Of a DNA stretch of 64,000 bases, positions 8,644 through 17,969 are shown piece after piece. A model generated the notes under the pieces. The model searched no databases. It was not told where the DNA came from and was given only the letters and a program-made list of their open reading frames with translations. How positions within the stretch are numbered: the first letter of the stretch is position 1; every line of letters begins with the position of its first letter. Both the position numbers and the translations under genes were made by a program. Origin of the DNA: JBBROS01 sp965217935 (GTDB lineage Bacteria > Pseudomonadota > Alphaproteobacteria > Acetobacterales > Acetobacteraceae); the NCBI GenBank assembly GCA_965217935.1, contig OZ244581.1:744001-808000 (forward strand), read 5' to 3'.

Positions 8644-9417
8644 ATGTTCAGCGAGAAATTCAGGCTTGACGGACGAGTGGCGGTCGTGACCGGTGGAGGG
8701 CGCGGGATCGGACTCTCGTGCGCCGAGGCCCTGTGCGAGCACGGCGCGGCCGTCGTGATCGCCGACATCGACCTCTCGATCGCCGAGCAAGGCCGCGAAG
8801 CCCTGCGGCAGAAGGGATACGATCCCGCGATCGCCCGGCTCGACGTCACCCGGTCCGGCGAGGCGGACGCCCTCGCGCAGACAGTGATGCGCGAGCATGG
8901 CCGGGTCGATATCCTGGTGGCCAACGCCGGCATCGCCCGGTCCGGCGTGCCGTCGGAGGATGTGACCGACGAGGATTGGCTCGCCGTCAACGCCGTCAAC
9001 TACAACGGCGTGTTCTGGTGCGACCGCGCCTTCGGCCGCCTGATGCTGCGGGCCGGGCGGGGGTCGATCGTCAATATCGGCTCCATGTCCGGCATTATCT
9101 GCAACCGGCCGCAGGAGCAGTCGCACTACAACGCCTCCAAGGCGGCAGTGCATCAGCTCACGCGCTCGCTGGCGGCGGAGTGGGCCGGGCGTGGGGTGCG
9201 GGTGAACTCGGTCGCCCCGACCTACGTCGAGACCCCGCTGCTCAAGTCCGGCGGCCTGGACCCCTCCATGATGGACGCCTGGCTGCGCGACACGCCGATG
9301 GGGCGGCTAGGACAGCCGGACGAGATCGCCTCGGTCGTTCACTTCCTAGCCTCCGACGCATCCAGCCTGATGACGGGCGCCGTCGTCGTCGTGGATGGCG
9401 GCTTCACCTGCTGGTGA
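8644..9417 (+). CDS. Short-chain dehydrogenase/reductase (classical SDR)
   Basis: 257 aa. It is a complete classical SDR: TGGGRGIG cofactor loop at 16-23, NAG at 94-96, catalytic Ser in the SMSG region near 147-149, and Tyr162 and Lys166 in YNASK. The C-terminal GAVVVVDGGFTCW ending is typical. Asp41 after the second strand suggests NAD preference (inference). It is likely a sugar, polyol or hydroxyacid dehydrogenase. The start ATG follows an AGGAG-like site. It converges on the downstream D-threonine-aldolase-like gene. Confidence 0.9.
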   Translation: MFSEKFRLDGRVAVVTGGGRGIGLSCAEALCEHGAAVVIADIDLSIAEQGREALRQKGYDPAIARLDVTRSGEADALAQTVMREHGRVDILVANAGIARSGVPSEDVTDEDWLAVNAVNYNGVFWCDRAFGRLMLRAGRGSIVNIGSMSGIICNRPQEQSHYNASKAAVHQLTRSLAAEWAGRGVRVNSVAPTYVETPLLKSGGLDPSMMDAWLRDTPMGRLGQPDEIASVVHFLASDASSLMTGAVVVVDGGFTCW

Positions 9418-9459
9418 TCGCTGGGGCGGCGGTCATTGGCAAGCATTCGGCCGCGCGCG

Positions 9460-10515
9460 TCAAACCGTCCGCCCGCGCGCGGCGACGGGCCAGACATCCA
9501 CCACCTCCCCGCCCCGGCTGGCCACGACGCGGTCGTGCAGGTTGCTCACCACGCACACGTGGTTCGGCAGGATGCGCACCCGCTCGCCAAGCGCCGGCTT
9601 GCCGCGGCAGGCGGAGAGGTCGACCATCCCGTGCTCCTCGCTCAGCCGCTCGATCACCGCATCGGGATAGTCCCGCAGCAACCCGTAGCCCGCGCCGAAC
9701 TCGGGCGCCACGAGGTCGCTCGACAGCGACTTGGAGCCGGCATCGATGACCGCGCGGTCCTGCGTCGGCCGGCTGACGACGGTCGCCAGCACCTCCAGCG
9801 CGCAATCCTCCAGCGTTGCGGCCCCGGTGCCGACCGTGGCCCGGTCCTGATAGATGTAGGTGCCGACCCGCACTTCGCTCACGCCCTCGATCTCGTGCGC
9901 ATGCCAGCCGCCGGGCGTGCCGCCGCCCGAAACGTTCGGGATCGGGATGCCCGCCGCCGCGAACGCAGCTTTGGCGGCGGCAACGAACGTGGCAGTGGCG
10001 GCGCTGCTCGGGTAGGTCATCAGCCCGTCGAACCGCACCCCGGCCGCGAGCGCCGCGCGCGCCAGGTCCAGCGCCTCGTTCACCGACGTCACGCCGGTCC
10101 GCTTGTTGCCGCTGTCGAACTCGATCAGCACCCCGACCGGCGCCCGCGCGGCCCGTGCCGCCTCCGCCGCCGTCTCCAGCGCCATCGGGTTGTCGGCCGC
10201 GACCTGCATCCGCACACGCCGGGCGAGCGCTGCGAGCCGCAACGCTTTCGCCGGGCCGATCAGCGGATAGGAGACCAGGATGTCGGCAAGCCCGGCATCG
10301 GCCATCACCTCGGCCTCGCCAAGCTTCTGGCAGGTGATGCCGACCGCCCCCAGCTCCATCTGCCGCCGGGCCAGATGCGGGAGCTTGTGGGTTTTGACGT
10401 GCGGGCGCAGCCGTAGGCCGTGCTGGTCGCAATAGGCTTGCATCCGCGCCAGGTTGCGTTCCACGCGATCGAGGTCGATGACCGGGACCGGGGTTTCGAG
10501 CTGGTCGATGTGCAT
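9460..10515 (-). CDS. DSD1 / D-threonine aldolase-like PLP enzyme
   Basis: 351 aa. The alanine-racemase-like barrel opens with TPVPVIDLDRVERNLARM and has the PLP lysine motif RPHVKTHK at 37-44. The C-terminal metal-binding motif of the family appears as LPNHVCVVSNLHD. Family members cleave D-threonine or other D-3-hydroxyamino acids to glycine, or dehydrate D-serine, using PLP and a divalent metal. The gene stands alone on its strand. The choice between D-threonine aldolase and D-serine dehydratase is not resolved. Confidence 0.85.
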   Translation of the reverse strand: MHIDQLETPVPVIDLDRVERNLARMQAYCDQHGLRLRPHVKTHKLPHLARRQMELGAVGITCQKLGEAEVMADAGLADILVSYPLIGPAKALRLAALARRVRMQVAADNPMALETAAEAARAARAPVGVLIEFDSGNKRTGVTSVNEALDLARAALAAGVRFDGLMTYPSSAATATFVAAAKAAFAAAGIPIPNVSGGGTPGGWHAHEIEGVSEVRVGTYIYQDRATVGTGAATLEDCALEVLATVVSRPTQDRAVIDAGSKSLSSDLVAPEFGAGYGLLRDYPDAVIERLSEEHGMVDLSACRGKPALGERVRILPNHVCVVSNLHDRVVASRGGEVVDVWPVAARGRTV

Positions 10516-10836
10516 GGCGGTGCCCTCAGCCGCTTGGCGGCGCTGCGATGCGGCCGATTTCCCCTGATACCCGGCGCCTGGTCAAGGGCGCCCGGCATCG
10601 CCGATCGGGGGGAATGAAATGTCAGGGAGCAAACCAGGCAGCCGAACCCGCTCGCCCTCAGGCACAACGCCGACCTATCTCGGCGGCGCCGATGCGAAGG
10701 TTGACCATTTTGCGTCCGTTCCGCCGCTTTTGGCAGGCAGGCTGTTACAATCCCGCCGCCGCCGTGGCAATAGCGAAGTTCAAGCCCCGGCCGAACGCGT
10801 TCACCGCCGTTGCCGGCTCAATCAGCGTTTCGTGGC
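10516..10836. other. Intergenic region, no feature recognised
   Basis: These 321 bp lie between divergent genes (DSD1-like and the xanthine dehydrogenase FAD subunit) and should hold both promoters. A somewhat AT-richer stretch surrounds 10610-10640. I see no conserved gene, clear hairpin or convincing -35/-10 pair. Confidence 0.5.
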
Positions 10837-11700
10837 ATGAACCTTGCCCGCACCGGAGTCCCCGTGGACCTCAACACCGTCACAGACCTCCTCACCCCGC
10901 AGCGGCCTCGCGACCTGCCGCCCTGGCAGCCGGGCGACGCCTGGCTCGCCGGCGGCACTTGGCTGTTCTCCGAACCCCAGCCCGCGCTCCGGCGCCTCAT
11001 CGACCTGACCACGCTCGGATGGACGCCGATCGCGCGATGCGAACGCCGGCTCGCCATCGCCGCCACCTGCACCATAGAGGCCCTCGCCGCCCACGCCGCC
11101 GCCGTGGACCTGCCCGCGGCGGCGCTCATCCGCCAGTGCTGCCAGGCGCTCCTCGGCTCGTTCAAGGTTTGGACCGTGGCGACGGTCGGCGGCAACGTCT
11201 GCACAGCGCTCCCCGCCGGGCCGATGATCGCGCTGGCCGCGGCGCTCGACGCCGAGGCGGTCATCTGGACCCAGGGCGGCAGCGGCCCCGAACGGCGCTG
11301 CGGCATCCCCGCCCTCATCCGCGCGCCGCAGCGAACCGCCCTCGCGCCGGACGACATCCTGCGCGCGATTGAGATCCCCGCCCCGGCCTTGCGCCGCCGC
11401 ACCGCGTTCCGCCGCATGTCCCTCAACCCGCTCGGCCGCTCCGCCGCCCTGGTCATCGGCACGCTCGACCCGGAAACCCGGGCCTTCGCCCTCACGATCA
11501 CCGCCTCGACGCCGAGGCCCATCCATCTCACCTTCCCCGCCATGCCCTCCGCTCCCGCCCTCCTCGCCGCGATTCATGGCGCAGTTCAGCCCGGCGGCTG
11601 GTATGACGATATCCACGGCGCCCCCGGCTGGCGACGGCACGTAACCCAACTCCTCGCGGCGGAAATCCGCGAGGAGCTACGCACAAGCAGCGATCCATGA
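10837..11700 (+). CDS. Xanthine dehydrogenase-type FAD-binding subunit
   Basis: 287 aa. The FAD-binding domain of molybdenum hydroxylases (CoxM/XdhB type): early WLAGGTWLFSEPQP loop, then VATVGGNVCTALPAGPMIALAAALDAE, the flavin-contact motif, and the CO-dehydrogenase flavoprotein C-terminal region. It passes electrons from the iron-sulfur centres to NAD or another acceptor. The start at MNLARTGVP is the nearest ATG; GTG a few codons later is possible. It overlaps the next gene by 4 bp (ATGA), so the two subunits are coupled. Confidence 0.88.
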   Translation: MNLARTGVPVDLNTVTDLLTPQRPRDLPPWQPGDAWLAGGTWLFSEPQPALRRLIDLTTLGWTPIARCERRLAIAATCTIEALAAHAAAVDLPAAALIRQCCQALLGSFKVWTVATVGGNVCTALPAGPMIALAAALDAEAVIWTQGGSGPERRCGIPALIRAPQRTALAPDDILRAIEIPAPALRRRTAFRRMSLNPLGRSAALVIGTLDPETRAFALTITASTPRPIHLTFPAMPSAPALLAAIHGAVQPGGWYDDIHGAPGWRRHVTQLLAAEIREELRTSSDP

Positions 11701-14336
11701 GCATCACCGTCAACGGCCGCACCCACGAGCGCCAACCCCGCCCCGGCCAATGCCTGCGGACCTATCTGCGCGAGCACGGCTACCTCGGCGTCAAGAAGGG
11801 CTGCGACGCCGGGGATTGCGGCGCCTGCACCGTCCACCTCGACGGCAAGCCGGTCCACGCCTGCATCCTCCCCGCCGCCCGCGCCCGCGGACGCCGGGTC
11901 ACCACCATCGAGGGCCTCGCCCCACCCGGCGCGACGCACCCCATGCAGCAGGCGTTCCTCGGCGCGCAAGCCTTCCAGTGCGGCTTCTGCACCGCCGGCA
12001 TGATCATGACCGCGGCCGCCCTCGACGCCCATCATCGCGCCGACCTCTCAACCGCACTCAAGGGCAGCCTCTGCCGCTGCACCGGCTACGCCGCCATCGC
12101 CGACGCGCTCGCGGGCCGAGAGACGTTCGAGGCCGACGCGGCCGAAGCCCCCATCGGCCGCAGCCTCCGCGCCCCCGCAGGCCCGCGCATCGCCGACGGC
12201 ACGGAGCCTTTCACCCTCGACATCGCCGTGCCGGGCCTGCTGCACATGAAGCTCCTGCGCTCCCCGCACGCCCACGCGCGCGTCAACGCGATCGATGCCT
12301 CCGCCGCCCTTGCCATCCCTGGCGTCCACGCCGTCCTCACCCACGCGGACTCTCCCGCCCGCCATTTCTCCACCGCCACCCACGAGGACCCGAACGACGA
12401 CCCGGCCGACACCCTGGCGCTCGACCAGACCCTCCGCTTCATCGGCCAGCGCGTCGCCGCCGTCGTCGCCGACACCGAGGAGGCGGCCGAGGCCGGTTGC
12501 GCCGCCCTCGTCGTCGACTACGCTATCCTGCCCGCCGTCACGAGCCTCGACGCGGCAATGGCTCCGGGCGCCCCCGCCGTGCACGATAAACCGGGCTGGC
12601 CCGGCCTGGCCGACCCGCCGCGCAACATCTGCGCCGCCATCGAAGGCGAGGCCGGCGACGCCGCCGCGGCGCTCGCCCAGGCAGATGTGGTTCACCGCCA
12701 GACCTACGTCAGCCAGCGCATCCAGCACGCCCACCTGGAAACGCACGCCGCGATCGGCTGGCTGGACAGCGATGGCGTGCTCACGCTGCGGTCCAGCACG
12801 CAGACCCCGTTCCTGACCCGGGACACGCTCTGCCGCCTGTTCGATCGCCCGCGAGAGTCCATCCGCGTCCTGTGCGCCCGCATCGGCGGCGGCTTCGGGG
12901 GCAAGCAGGAAATCCTGGTCGAGGACATCGTCGCCCTCGCCGTGCTGAAAACCGGCCGCCCCGTGCAGCTTGAACTCACCCGCCAGGAACAGTTCACGGC
13001 CAGCACGACGCGCCACGCCATGCGCGTGACCGTGCAGGCCGGCGCGACGCGGGACGGCACGCTGACGGCGCTGCAACTCGACGTGTTGTCCGACGCCGGG
13101 GCCTACGGCAACCATAGCTGGGGCACGCTGCATCACGGCTGCAACGAGTCGGTCATCGCCTACCGCTGCCCCAACAAGAAGGTGTCCGGCCGCGCCGTCT
13201 ACACCAACACCGTGCCCGGCGGCGCATTCCGCGGCTACGGCCTCAGCCAGACCAACTTCGCCGTCGAATCGGCGATGGACGAGCTGGCCCGGCAGCTCGG
13301 CATGGACCCGTTCGATTTCCGCCGCCGCAACGCCATCGGACCAAATGACCCGCTCGTCGCCGCGACTCACGGCCCGGACGACGTCTCGGTCGGCAGCTAC
13401 GGCCTCGACCAGTGCCTCGATCTCGTGCAGGCAGCCCTCGCGCAAGCCGCCCCGCCGCCGCCTGCGCCGGACTGGCTGGTCGGCGCCGGGATGGCGATGG
13501 GAATGCTCGACACCGCCCCCCCGCGCGGCCACTTCGCCGAGGCGCGGATCAGCCAGGCGCTGGACGGCCTGTTCGACCTCCTGGTCGGCGCCGCCGAGTT
13601 CGGCAACGGCACGACCACGGCGCACCGCCAGATCGCGGCCGACAGGCTCGGCGTCTCCCCCGGCCATGTCCGCGTGAGCCAATCCGACACGCGCCTGATC
13701 GGCCACGACACCGGCGCATACGGCAGCACCGGCACCGTCGTCGCCGGCCTCGCGGTCGCCCGCGCCGCCGAAGCCCTGCGCGCGAAGCTCCCGGCCGTCC
13801 CCGGCGAGATTCGGACCGCCCCTGGCGAGATTCGGGCCGCCCCCGGCGAGACCCCGGCCGCGACCGGCCACGCCGACGGCACGCCGCGCTCCGTCACCTT
13901 CAACGTGCAAGCCTTCAAGGTCGCCGTCCGCCCCGCCACCGGCGAAGTCCGCATCCTGCAAAGCGTCCACGCCGCCGACGCCGGCGCGGTGATCAACCCC
14001 GGCCAGTGCCGGGGCCAGATCGAGGGCGGCGTCACGATGGGCATCGGCGCCGCACTGTATGAGAACGTCCAGATCGACGCCGCCGGCGCGGTCACGACGG
14101 CGGCCTTCCGCGACTACCACATCCCAGCCTTCGCCGACGTGCCGCGCACGCAGGTCCTGTTCGCCGAGACCCACGACCCCTTCGGGCCCTCCGGCGCGAA
14201 ATCCATGAGCGAGGCGCCCTTCAACCCGGTCGCCGCCGCCCTGGCCAACGCCATCCGCGACGCCACCGGCGTCCGCCCGCGCCAGACGCCGTTCAGCCCC
14301 GACACCATCTACCAGCCCGATCCCCCCGACGCATGA
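11697..14336 (+). CDS. Xanthine dehydrogenase: [2Fe-2S] domain fused to molybdopterin subunit
   Basis: 879 aa. Residues 1-150 are a two-cluster ferredoxin domain (Cys36, 41, 44, 56, then Cys95, 98, 126, 128 in QCGFC and CRC). From about 160 onward is the molybdenum-cofactor domain, with GGGFGGKQE and PGGAFRGYGLSQ contacts and a conserved C-terminal acidic segment (SMSEAPFNPVAAALANAI). Normally these are separate subunits or one three-domain chain. Here the FeS and Mo domains are fused and FAD is separate. A Pro-Gly-Glu repeat near 700 (PGEIR/PGEIR/PGET) is an insertion. With guaD next, oxidation of (hypo)xanthine to urate is the best guess. Confidence 0.88.
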   Translation: MSITVNGRTHERQPRPGQCLRTYLREHGYLGVKKGCDAGDCGACTVHLDGKPVHACILPAARARGRRVTTIEGLAPPGATHPMQQAFLGAQAFQCGFCTAGMIMTAAALDAHHRADLSTALKGSLCRCTGYAAIADALAGRETFEADAAEAPIGRSLRAPAGPRIADGTEPFTLDIAVPGLLHMKLLRSPHAHARVNAIDASAALAIPGVHAVLTHADSPARHFSTATHEDPNDDPADTLALDQTLRFIGQRVAAVVADTEEAAEAGCAALVVDYAILPAVTSLDAAMAPGAPAVHDKPGWPGLADPPRNICAAIEGEAGDAAAALAQADVVHRQTYVSQRIQHAHLETHAAIGWLDSDGVLTLRSSTQTPFLTRDTLCRLFDRPRESIRVLCARIGGGFGGKQEILVEDIVALAVLKTGRPVQLELTRQEQFTASTTRHAMRVTVQAGATRDGTLTALQLDVLSDAGAYGNHSWGTLHHGCNESVIAYRCPNKKVSGRAVYTNTVPGGAFRGYGLSQTNFAVESAMDELARQLGMDPFDFRRRNAIGPNDPLVAATHGPDDVSVGSYGLDQCLDLVQAALAQAAPPPPAPDWLVGAGMAMGMLDTAPPRGHFAEARISQALDGLFDLLVGAAEFGNGTTTAHRQIAADRLGVSPGHVRVSQSDTRLIGHDTGAYGSTGTVVAGLAVARAAEALRAKLPAVPGEIRTAPGEIRAAPGETPAATGHADGTPRSVTFNVQAFKVAVRPATGEVRILQSVHAADAGAVINPGQCRGQIEGGVTMGIGAALYENVQIDAAGAVTTAAFRDYHIPAFADVPRTQVLFAETHDPFGPSGAKSMSEAPFNPVAAALANAIRDATGVRPRQTPFSPDTIYQPDPPDA

Positions 14337-15688
14337 GCATCGGCCAAGGCAACGCCTGCGCCCTGCGCGGCCAGGCGGTCACCTTCCGCGCCGACCCGTT
14401 CCAGCGCCCGGCCGCGGATTGCCTCGTCCACGTCCAGGACGCGCTCGTCATCGCCGAGAACGGCGTCATCACCGCGTTCGGCGACTACGCCGCCCTGCGC
14501 AGCCAAGTCCCGGACGGCGTTCCCGTCACCGAGTGCCCGGACGCGGTCATCAGCCCCGGCTTCATCGACACCCACGTCCACTACCCGCAGATGCAGATGA
14601 TCGGCGCGTTCGGCGAGCAGCTCCTGGCTTGGCTCGACAAATACGCCTTCCCCACCGAGGCGCAGTTCGCCGACCGCGCCCATGCCGAAGCCATCGCTGC
14701 CCTGTTCTTCCGCGAGCTGCTGCGCGCCGGCGCCACCACCGCCGCGGTCTACTGCACCGTCCACCCGCAATCGGTCGATGCCTTCTTCGCCGAATCAAGC
14801 CGCTACGGCACGTGCATGATCGCCGGCAAGGTGCTGATGGACCGCAACGCGCCGGCGTCCCTGCTCGACACCGCCCAGCGCGGCTACGACGAGAGCGACG
14901 CCCTGATCCGCCGCTGGCACGGACGCGGCCGGCAGCTCTACGCCGTGACCCCCCGCTTCGCTCCCACCAGCACCGAGGCGCAGCTCGACGCCGCGGGCGC
15001 GCTGCTGCGGGCGCATGACGGCCTGTTCCTGCAGACCCACCTCTCGGAAACCCTGGCCGAATTGGAATGGGTGCGCGCCCTGTTCCCCCGCCGCGCCGGC
15101 TATCTCGACGTCTACGCCCACGCCGAGCTGGCTGGCCCGCGCTCCGTGTTCGGCCACGCCATCCATCTGTCCGAGGACGAGTTCTGCGCCTGCCACGAGA
15201 CGGGCGCCGCCCTGTCGCACTGCCCGAGTTCGAACCTCTTCCTCGGCAGCGGCCTGTTCCGCCTCATGCACGCGCTCGACCCCAGGCGCCCCGTGCGCGT
15301 CGGCCTCGGCAGCGACGTCGGCGCGGGCACCAGCCTCTCGCCGCTCAAGACGCTGAACGAGGCCTACAAGGTCGCAGCCCTCTCGGGAACGAGGCTGAAC
15401 CCGGCGCAAGCCTTCTACCTGGCCACCCTCGGCGGCGCGCGGGCGCTCTACCTCGACGACCGCCTGGGAACGCTCGGTCCGGGCTACGCGGCCGACCTGT
15501 GCATCCTCGACCTCAAAAGCTCCCCCCTGCTCGATTTCCGCATCGGCTACTGCGAGTCGATCGAGGACGTCCTGTTCGTGCTGATGACGCTCGGCGACCA
15601 CCGCACCGTCCGCGAGACCTACGTCGCGGGCGAGCGCGTCTACGAGCGCGACGCGCCCGGCCAACAGTTTCGCCAGCCAAACCCCTGA
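14333..15688 (+). CDS. guaD: Guanine deaminase
   Basis: 451 aa amidohydrolase with the guanine-deaminase signature: PGFIDTHVHYPQ with metal ligands His81 and His83, the substrate-loop Arg/Glu region, QTHLSET, the zinc His region around FGHAIHL, and GLGSDVGAGTSLS with the catalytic Asp. It hydrolyses guanine to xanthine and ammonia. The start overlaps the stop of the xanthine dehydrogenase Mo subunit by 4 bp, so guanine to xanthine to urate would be encoded by one coupled operon. No purine transporter is visible alongside. Confidence 0.93.
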   Translation: MSIGQGNACALRGQAVTFRADPFQRPAADCLVHVQDALVIAENGVITAFGDYAALRSQVPDGVPVTECPDAVISPGFIDTHVHYPQMQMIGAFGEQLLAWLDKYAFPTEAQFADRAHAEAIAALFFRELLRAGATTAAVYCTVHPQSVDAFFAESSRYGTCMIAGKVLMDRNAPASLLDTAQRGYDESDALIRRWHGRGRQLYAVTPRFAPTSTEAQLDAAGALLRAHDGLFLQTHLSETLAELEWVRALFPRRAGYLDVYAHAELAGPRSVFGHAIHLSEDEFCACHETGAALSHCPSSNLFLGSGLFRLMHALDPRRPVRVGLGSDVGAGTSLSPLKTLNEAYKVAALSGTRLNPAQAFYLATLGGARALYLDDRLGTLGPGYAADLCILDLKSSPLLDFRIGYCESIEDVLFVLMTLGDHRTVRETYVAGERVYERDAPGQQFRQPNP

Positions 15689-15698
15689 CGGGAACACA

Positions 15699-16616
15699 TC
15701 AAACCGGGTCCCAGGCGAACACGTCCTGGCTACGGTCGAGCGGCGCCAAGCTGCCGCGCAGCGCCGGGGCGGCATGTTCGGCGATCAGCTCCGGCGTCCA
15801 CCCCTCGCCGCGCTGCACGGACCGCAGCGGGCGGTTCTGGCTCATCAGGAAAATCTCGTGATGCCGGGTCGCGAACACCTGCCCGGTGATGCCCGCCGCC
15901 GCGTCCGATGCCAGGAACACCGCCATCGGCGCGTTCTTGTCCGGCGTCATCTGCTGCAGCTTCGCCACCCGCGCCTGCTGCTCCGGGGTCTCGGCCGGAA
16001 TGGAACCGGTCATCCGGCTCCACGCGAACGGCGCGATGCAGTTCGACCGCACCCCGAACCGCTGCATGTCGAGCGCGATCGACTTAGACAGCGCCACGAT
16101 CCCCAGCTTCGCCGCCGAGTAGTTCGCCTGCCCGAAATTGCCGATCAGCCCCGACGTGCTCGTCATGTGCACGTAGGCGCCGGCGCCCTGATTGCGGAAC
16201 TGCTCCGCCGCCGCCCGGCTGACGAAGAAGCTGCCGTTCAGGTGGACGCCGACCACGCTGGTCCAATCCTCGGGCGACATCTTATGGAAGATCACGTCGC
16301 GCAGGATGCCGGCGTTGTTCACCACGATGTCGATCCGCCCGAACGCATCCATCGCGCACTGCACGATCCGCTGCGCCGTGCCCCATTCCGCCACGCTGTC
16401 GGTGCTGACGGCCGCCCGCCCGCCGCGCTGGTCGATGATCTGCTTGGTCTGCTCGGCGGGCGACGCGGACAGCCCCTCGCCCGCCAGCGACGCCCCCACG
16501 TCGTTGACCACCACCGCGGCCCCGGCCAGCGCCATCGCCACCGCGATCTCCCGCCCGATCCCGCCCCCGGCGCCCGTCACCACCGCGACCTTGCCGGCCA
16601 GCATCGCCTCGGCCAT
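15699..16616 (-). CDS. SDR-family 3-hydroxyacyl-CoA dehydrogenase-like protein
   Basis: 305 aa. TGAGGGIG cofactor motif near residue 15, VVVNDVGASLAGEG (typical of the SDR domain of peroxisomal multifunctional enzyme type 2 and HSD17B4-like proteins), NNAG, and the catalytic Ser/Tyr/Lys set in TSTSGLIGNFGQANYSAAK. The C-terminal tail of about 50 aa beyond the fold is also typical of that group. The MaoC-type hydratase upstream on the same strand fits the two consecutive beta-oxidation steps (hydration, dehydrogenation) of a branched or steroid-like acyl-CoA. Substrate unknown. Confidence 0.85.
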   Translation of the reverse strand: MAEAMLAGKVAVVTGAGGGIGREIAVAMALAGAAVVVNDVGASLAGEGLSASPAEQTKQIIDQRGGRAAVSTDSVAEWGTAQRIVQCAMDAFGRIDIVVNNAGILRDVIFHKMSPEDWTSVVGVHLNGSFFVSRAAAEQFRNQGAGAYVHMTSTSGLIGNFGQANYSAAKLGIVALSKSIALDMQRFGVRSNCIAPFAWSRMTGSIPAETPEQQARVAKLQQMTPDKNAPMAVFLASDAAAGITGQVFATRHHEIFLMSQNRPLRSVQRGEGWTPELIAEHAAPALRGSLAPLDRSQDVFAWDPV

Positions 16617-16667
16617 TCGCTCCCTCCTATCTTGCAGCGCCTAAAACAGCTCTCAAACCTTTGCCAT

Positions 16668-17528
16668 TCAAGCCGATACGCCGAACCGGGCCAACCCATG
16701 ATCGGCCACCACAACGTCCCGCTCCGCCGCCCGCGCCCGGAACGACCCGTCGCGCCACATCTCGGTGCGGATCGTCTCGCCCGGGAACACCGGCGCCGAG
16801 AACCGGAGCTGCATGTGCCGGAACCCGGCCGCGTCGTAGCCGCCCAGGCATCGCAGCAAAGCATGGGCCACCACGCCGAAGGTGCAAAGCCCATGCAGGA
16901 TCGGCCGCGGGAAGCCCGCCCGCGCGGCAACCGCCGGGTCGGAGTGCAGCGGGTTGTCGTCCCCGTTCAGCCGGTAATACAGCGCCTGCTCCGGCCGTGT
17001 CGGCAGGTCGAGCGTGAAGTCCGGCCGCGTGTTCGGCATCGGATGCGGCGCGGGCGCAGGCCCTACAGCGCCCCCGAACCCGCCGTCGCCGCGCAGGAAT
17101 GTGGTCGCCGCCGCCACCGCCAGCAATTCGCCGGTCGCCGCATCCGTCACCCGCTTCTCGCTGAACAGCAGCGCCCCCCGCCCCGCCCCCTTGTCGATCA
17201 GCCCCGTCACCCGCGTCGCCCCGACCACTTCGCCCTCGACCGGCAACGGATGGTGCAGCGTGAGCGACTGCTCCCCGTGCACGAGCCGCACCGCGTCCAC
17301 CCCGGTCCGCTCGTCCTCGAGCCAGAAGCCGGGATGCGCCAGCACCACCGCCATGCCCGGCATCGCCCGCAACCGCCGCCGGGGATCGACGAAATCGAGC
17401 TGCCGCGCGTCCAGCGGGTCCTGCCCGAGCCCGATGCTGAGCGCATAGAACGCGGTATCGCGCTTGCTGAACCGCTGCCGCACCTCCGGGATCGGAAAGC
17501 CGAGAAGGCGTTCAGGGTCGATCGTCAT
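16668..17528 (-). CDS. MaoC-family double hot-dog enoyl-CoA hydratase
   Basis: 286 aa, two hot-dog halves. The N-terminal half has FALSIGLG-like (YALSIGLGQDPLD) and LVHGEQSLTLHHPLPVEGEV. The C-terminal half carries YRLNGDDNPLHSDPAVA and FPRPILHGLCTFG, the hydratase-2 motif with catalytic Asp and His. The length matches the 2-enoyl-CoA hydratase 2 domain of MFE-2. It lies 51 bp upstream of the SDR gene on the same strand, so the pair probably functions as a split hydratase/dehydrogenase. No ligase or thiolase gene is nearby. Confidence 0.87.
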   Translation of the reverse strand: MTIDPERLLGFPIPEVRQRFSKRDTAFYALSIGLGQDPLDARQLDFVDPRRRLRAMPGMAVVLAHPGFWLEDERTGVDAVRLVHGEQSLTLHHPLPVEGEVVGATRVTGLIDKGAGRGALLFSEKRVTDAATGELLAVAAATTFLRGDGGFGGAVGPAPAPHPMPNTRPDFTLDLPTRPEQALYYRLNGDDNPLHSDPAVAARAGFPRPILHGLCTFGVVAHALLRCLGGYDAAGFRHMQLRFSAPVFPGETIRTEMWRDGSFRARAAERDVVVADHGLARFGVSA

Positions 17529-17634
17529 GGCTTGGCCGGGACCGGACTGCCGGCCCCGCTCGAATGCTTGTCTGCCATCGGCTCATGATGAGACCCGCAA
17601 CGCGAACCTGCAATCCGAGGCAGTGAGCGCCTGA

Positions 17635-17823
17635 GGGCAGCGTCGGCAACAAGTGCGGCAGCACGCCGACGAAGCTGCCCGGCAAAACTAAGGTTCAGGG
17701 CAGCGTCGGCAACAAGTGCGGCAGCACGCCGACGAAGCTGCCCGGCAAAACTAAGGTTCAGGGCAGCGTCGGCAACAAGTGCGGCAGCACGCCGACGAGG
17801 CTGCCCGGCAAAACGTAGGCTCA
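17635..17823. repeat. Three tandem 63-bp repeats of the dispersed palindrome
   Basis: Exact-period copies at 17635-17697, 17698-17760 and 17761-17823, followed by a decayed fourth from 17824. Each unit contains GGGCAGCGTCGGC, then GTGCGGCAGCAC, then GCCGACGAAGCTGCCC, i.e. nested inverted repeats able to form a cruciform. Copies 1 and 2 look identical; copy 3 has a few changes. The array fills the gap between the divergent MaoC and prpD genes and can be read as a 21-residue repeat on the minus strand, which I judge not to be real protein. Confidence 0.9.
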
Positions 17824-17969
17824 GGGCGGCGCCGGCACGTCCAGCAGCGCGGCCCGAACCAGGTCCACGGCAGCATGACAGCCATTCGCACGTTTTCGCA
17901 ATCTCCCCGCCTGCCTCTCCGCCCGATCTGTGGCAACATGGCCTGACACCTTCGAGGAGCCGCCCCGGC

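Noticed and set aside
12048..14174. 708-aa open frame on the minus strand
   Set aside because: Antisense shadow of the xanthine dehydrogenase Mo subunit, with no conserved motif.
15774..17588. 604-aa open frame on the plus strand
   Set aside because: Antisense to the SDR and MaoC genes, Arg/His/Pro-rich shadow typical of GC-rich DNA.
17635..17823. CRISPR-like array
   Set aside because: The repeats are contiguous with no unique spacers; it is a tandem palindrome array.
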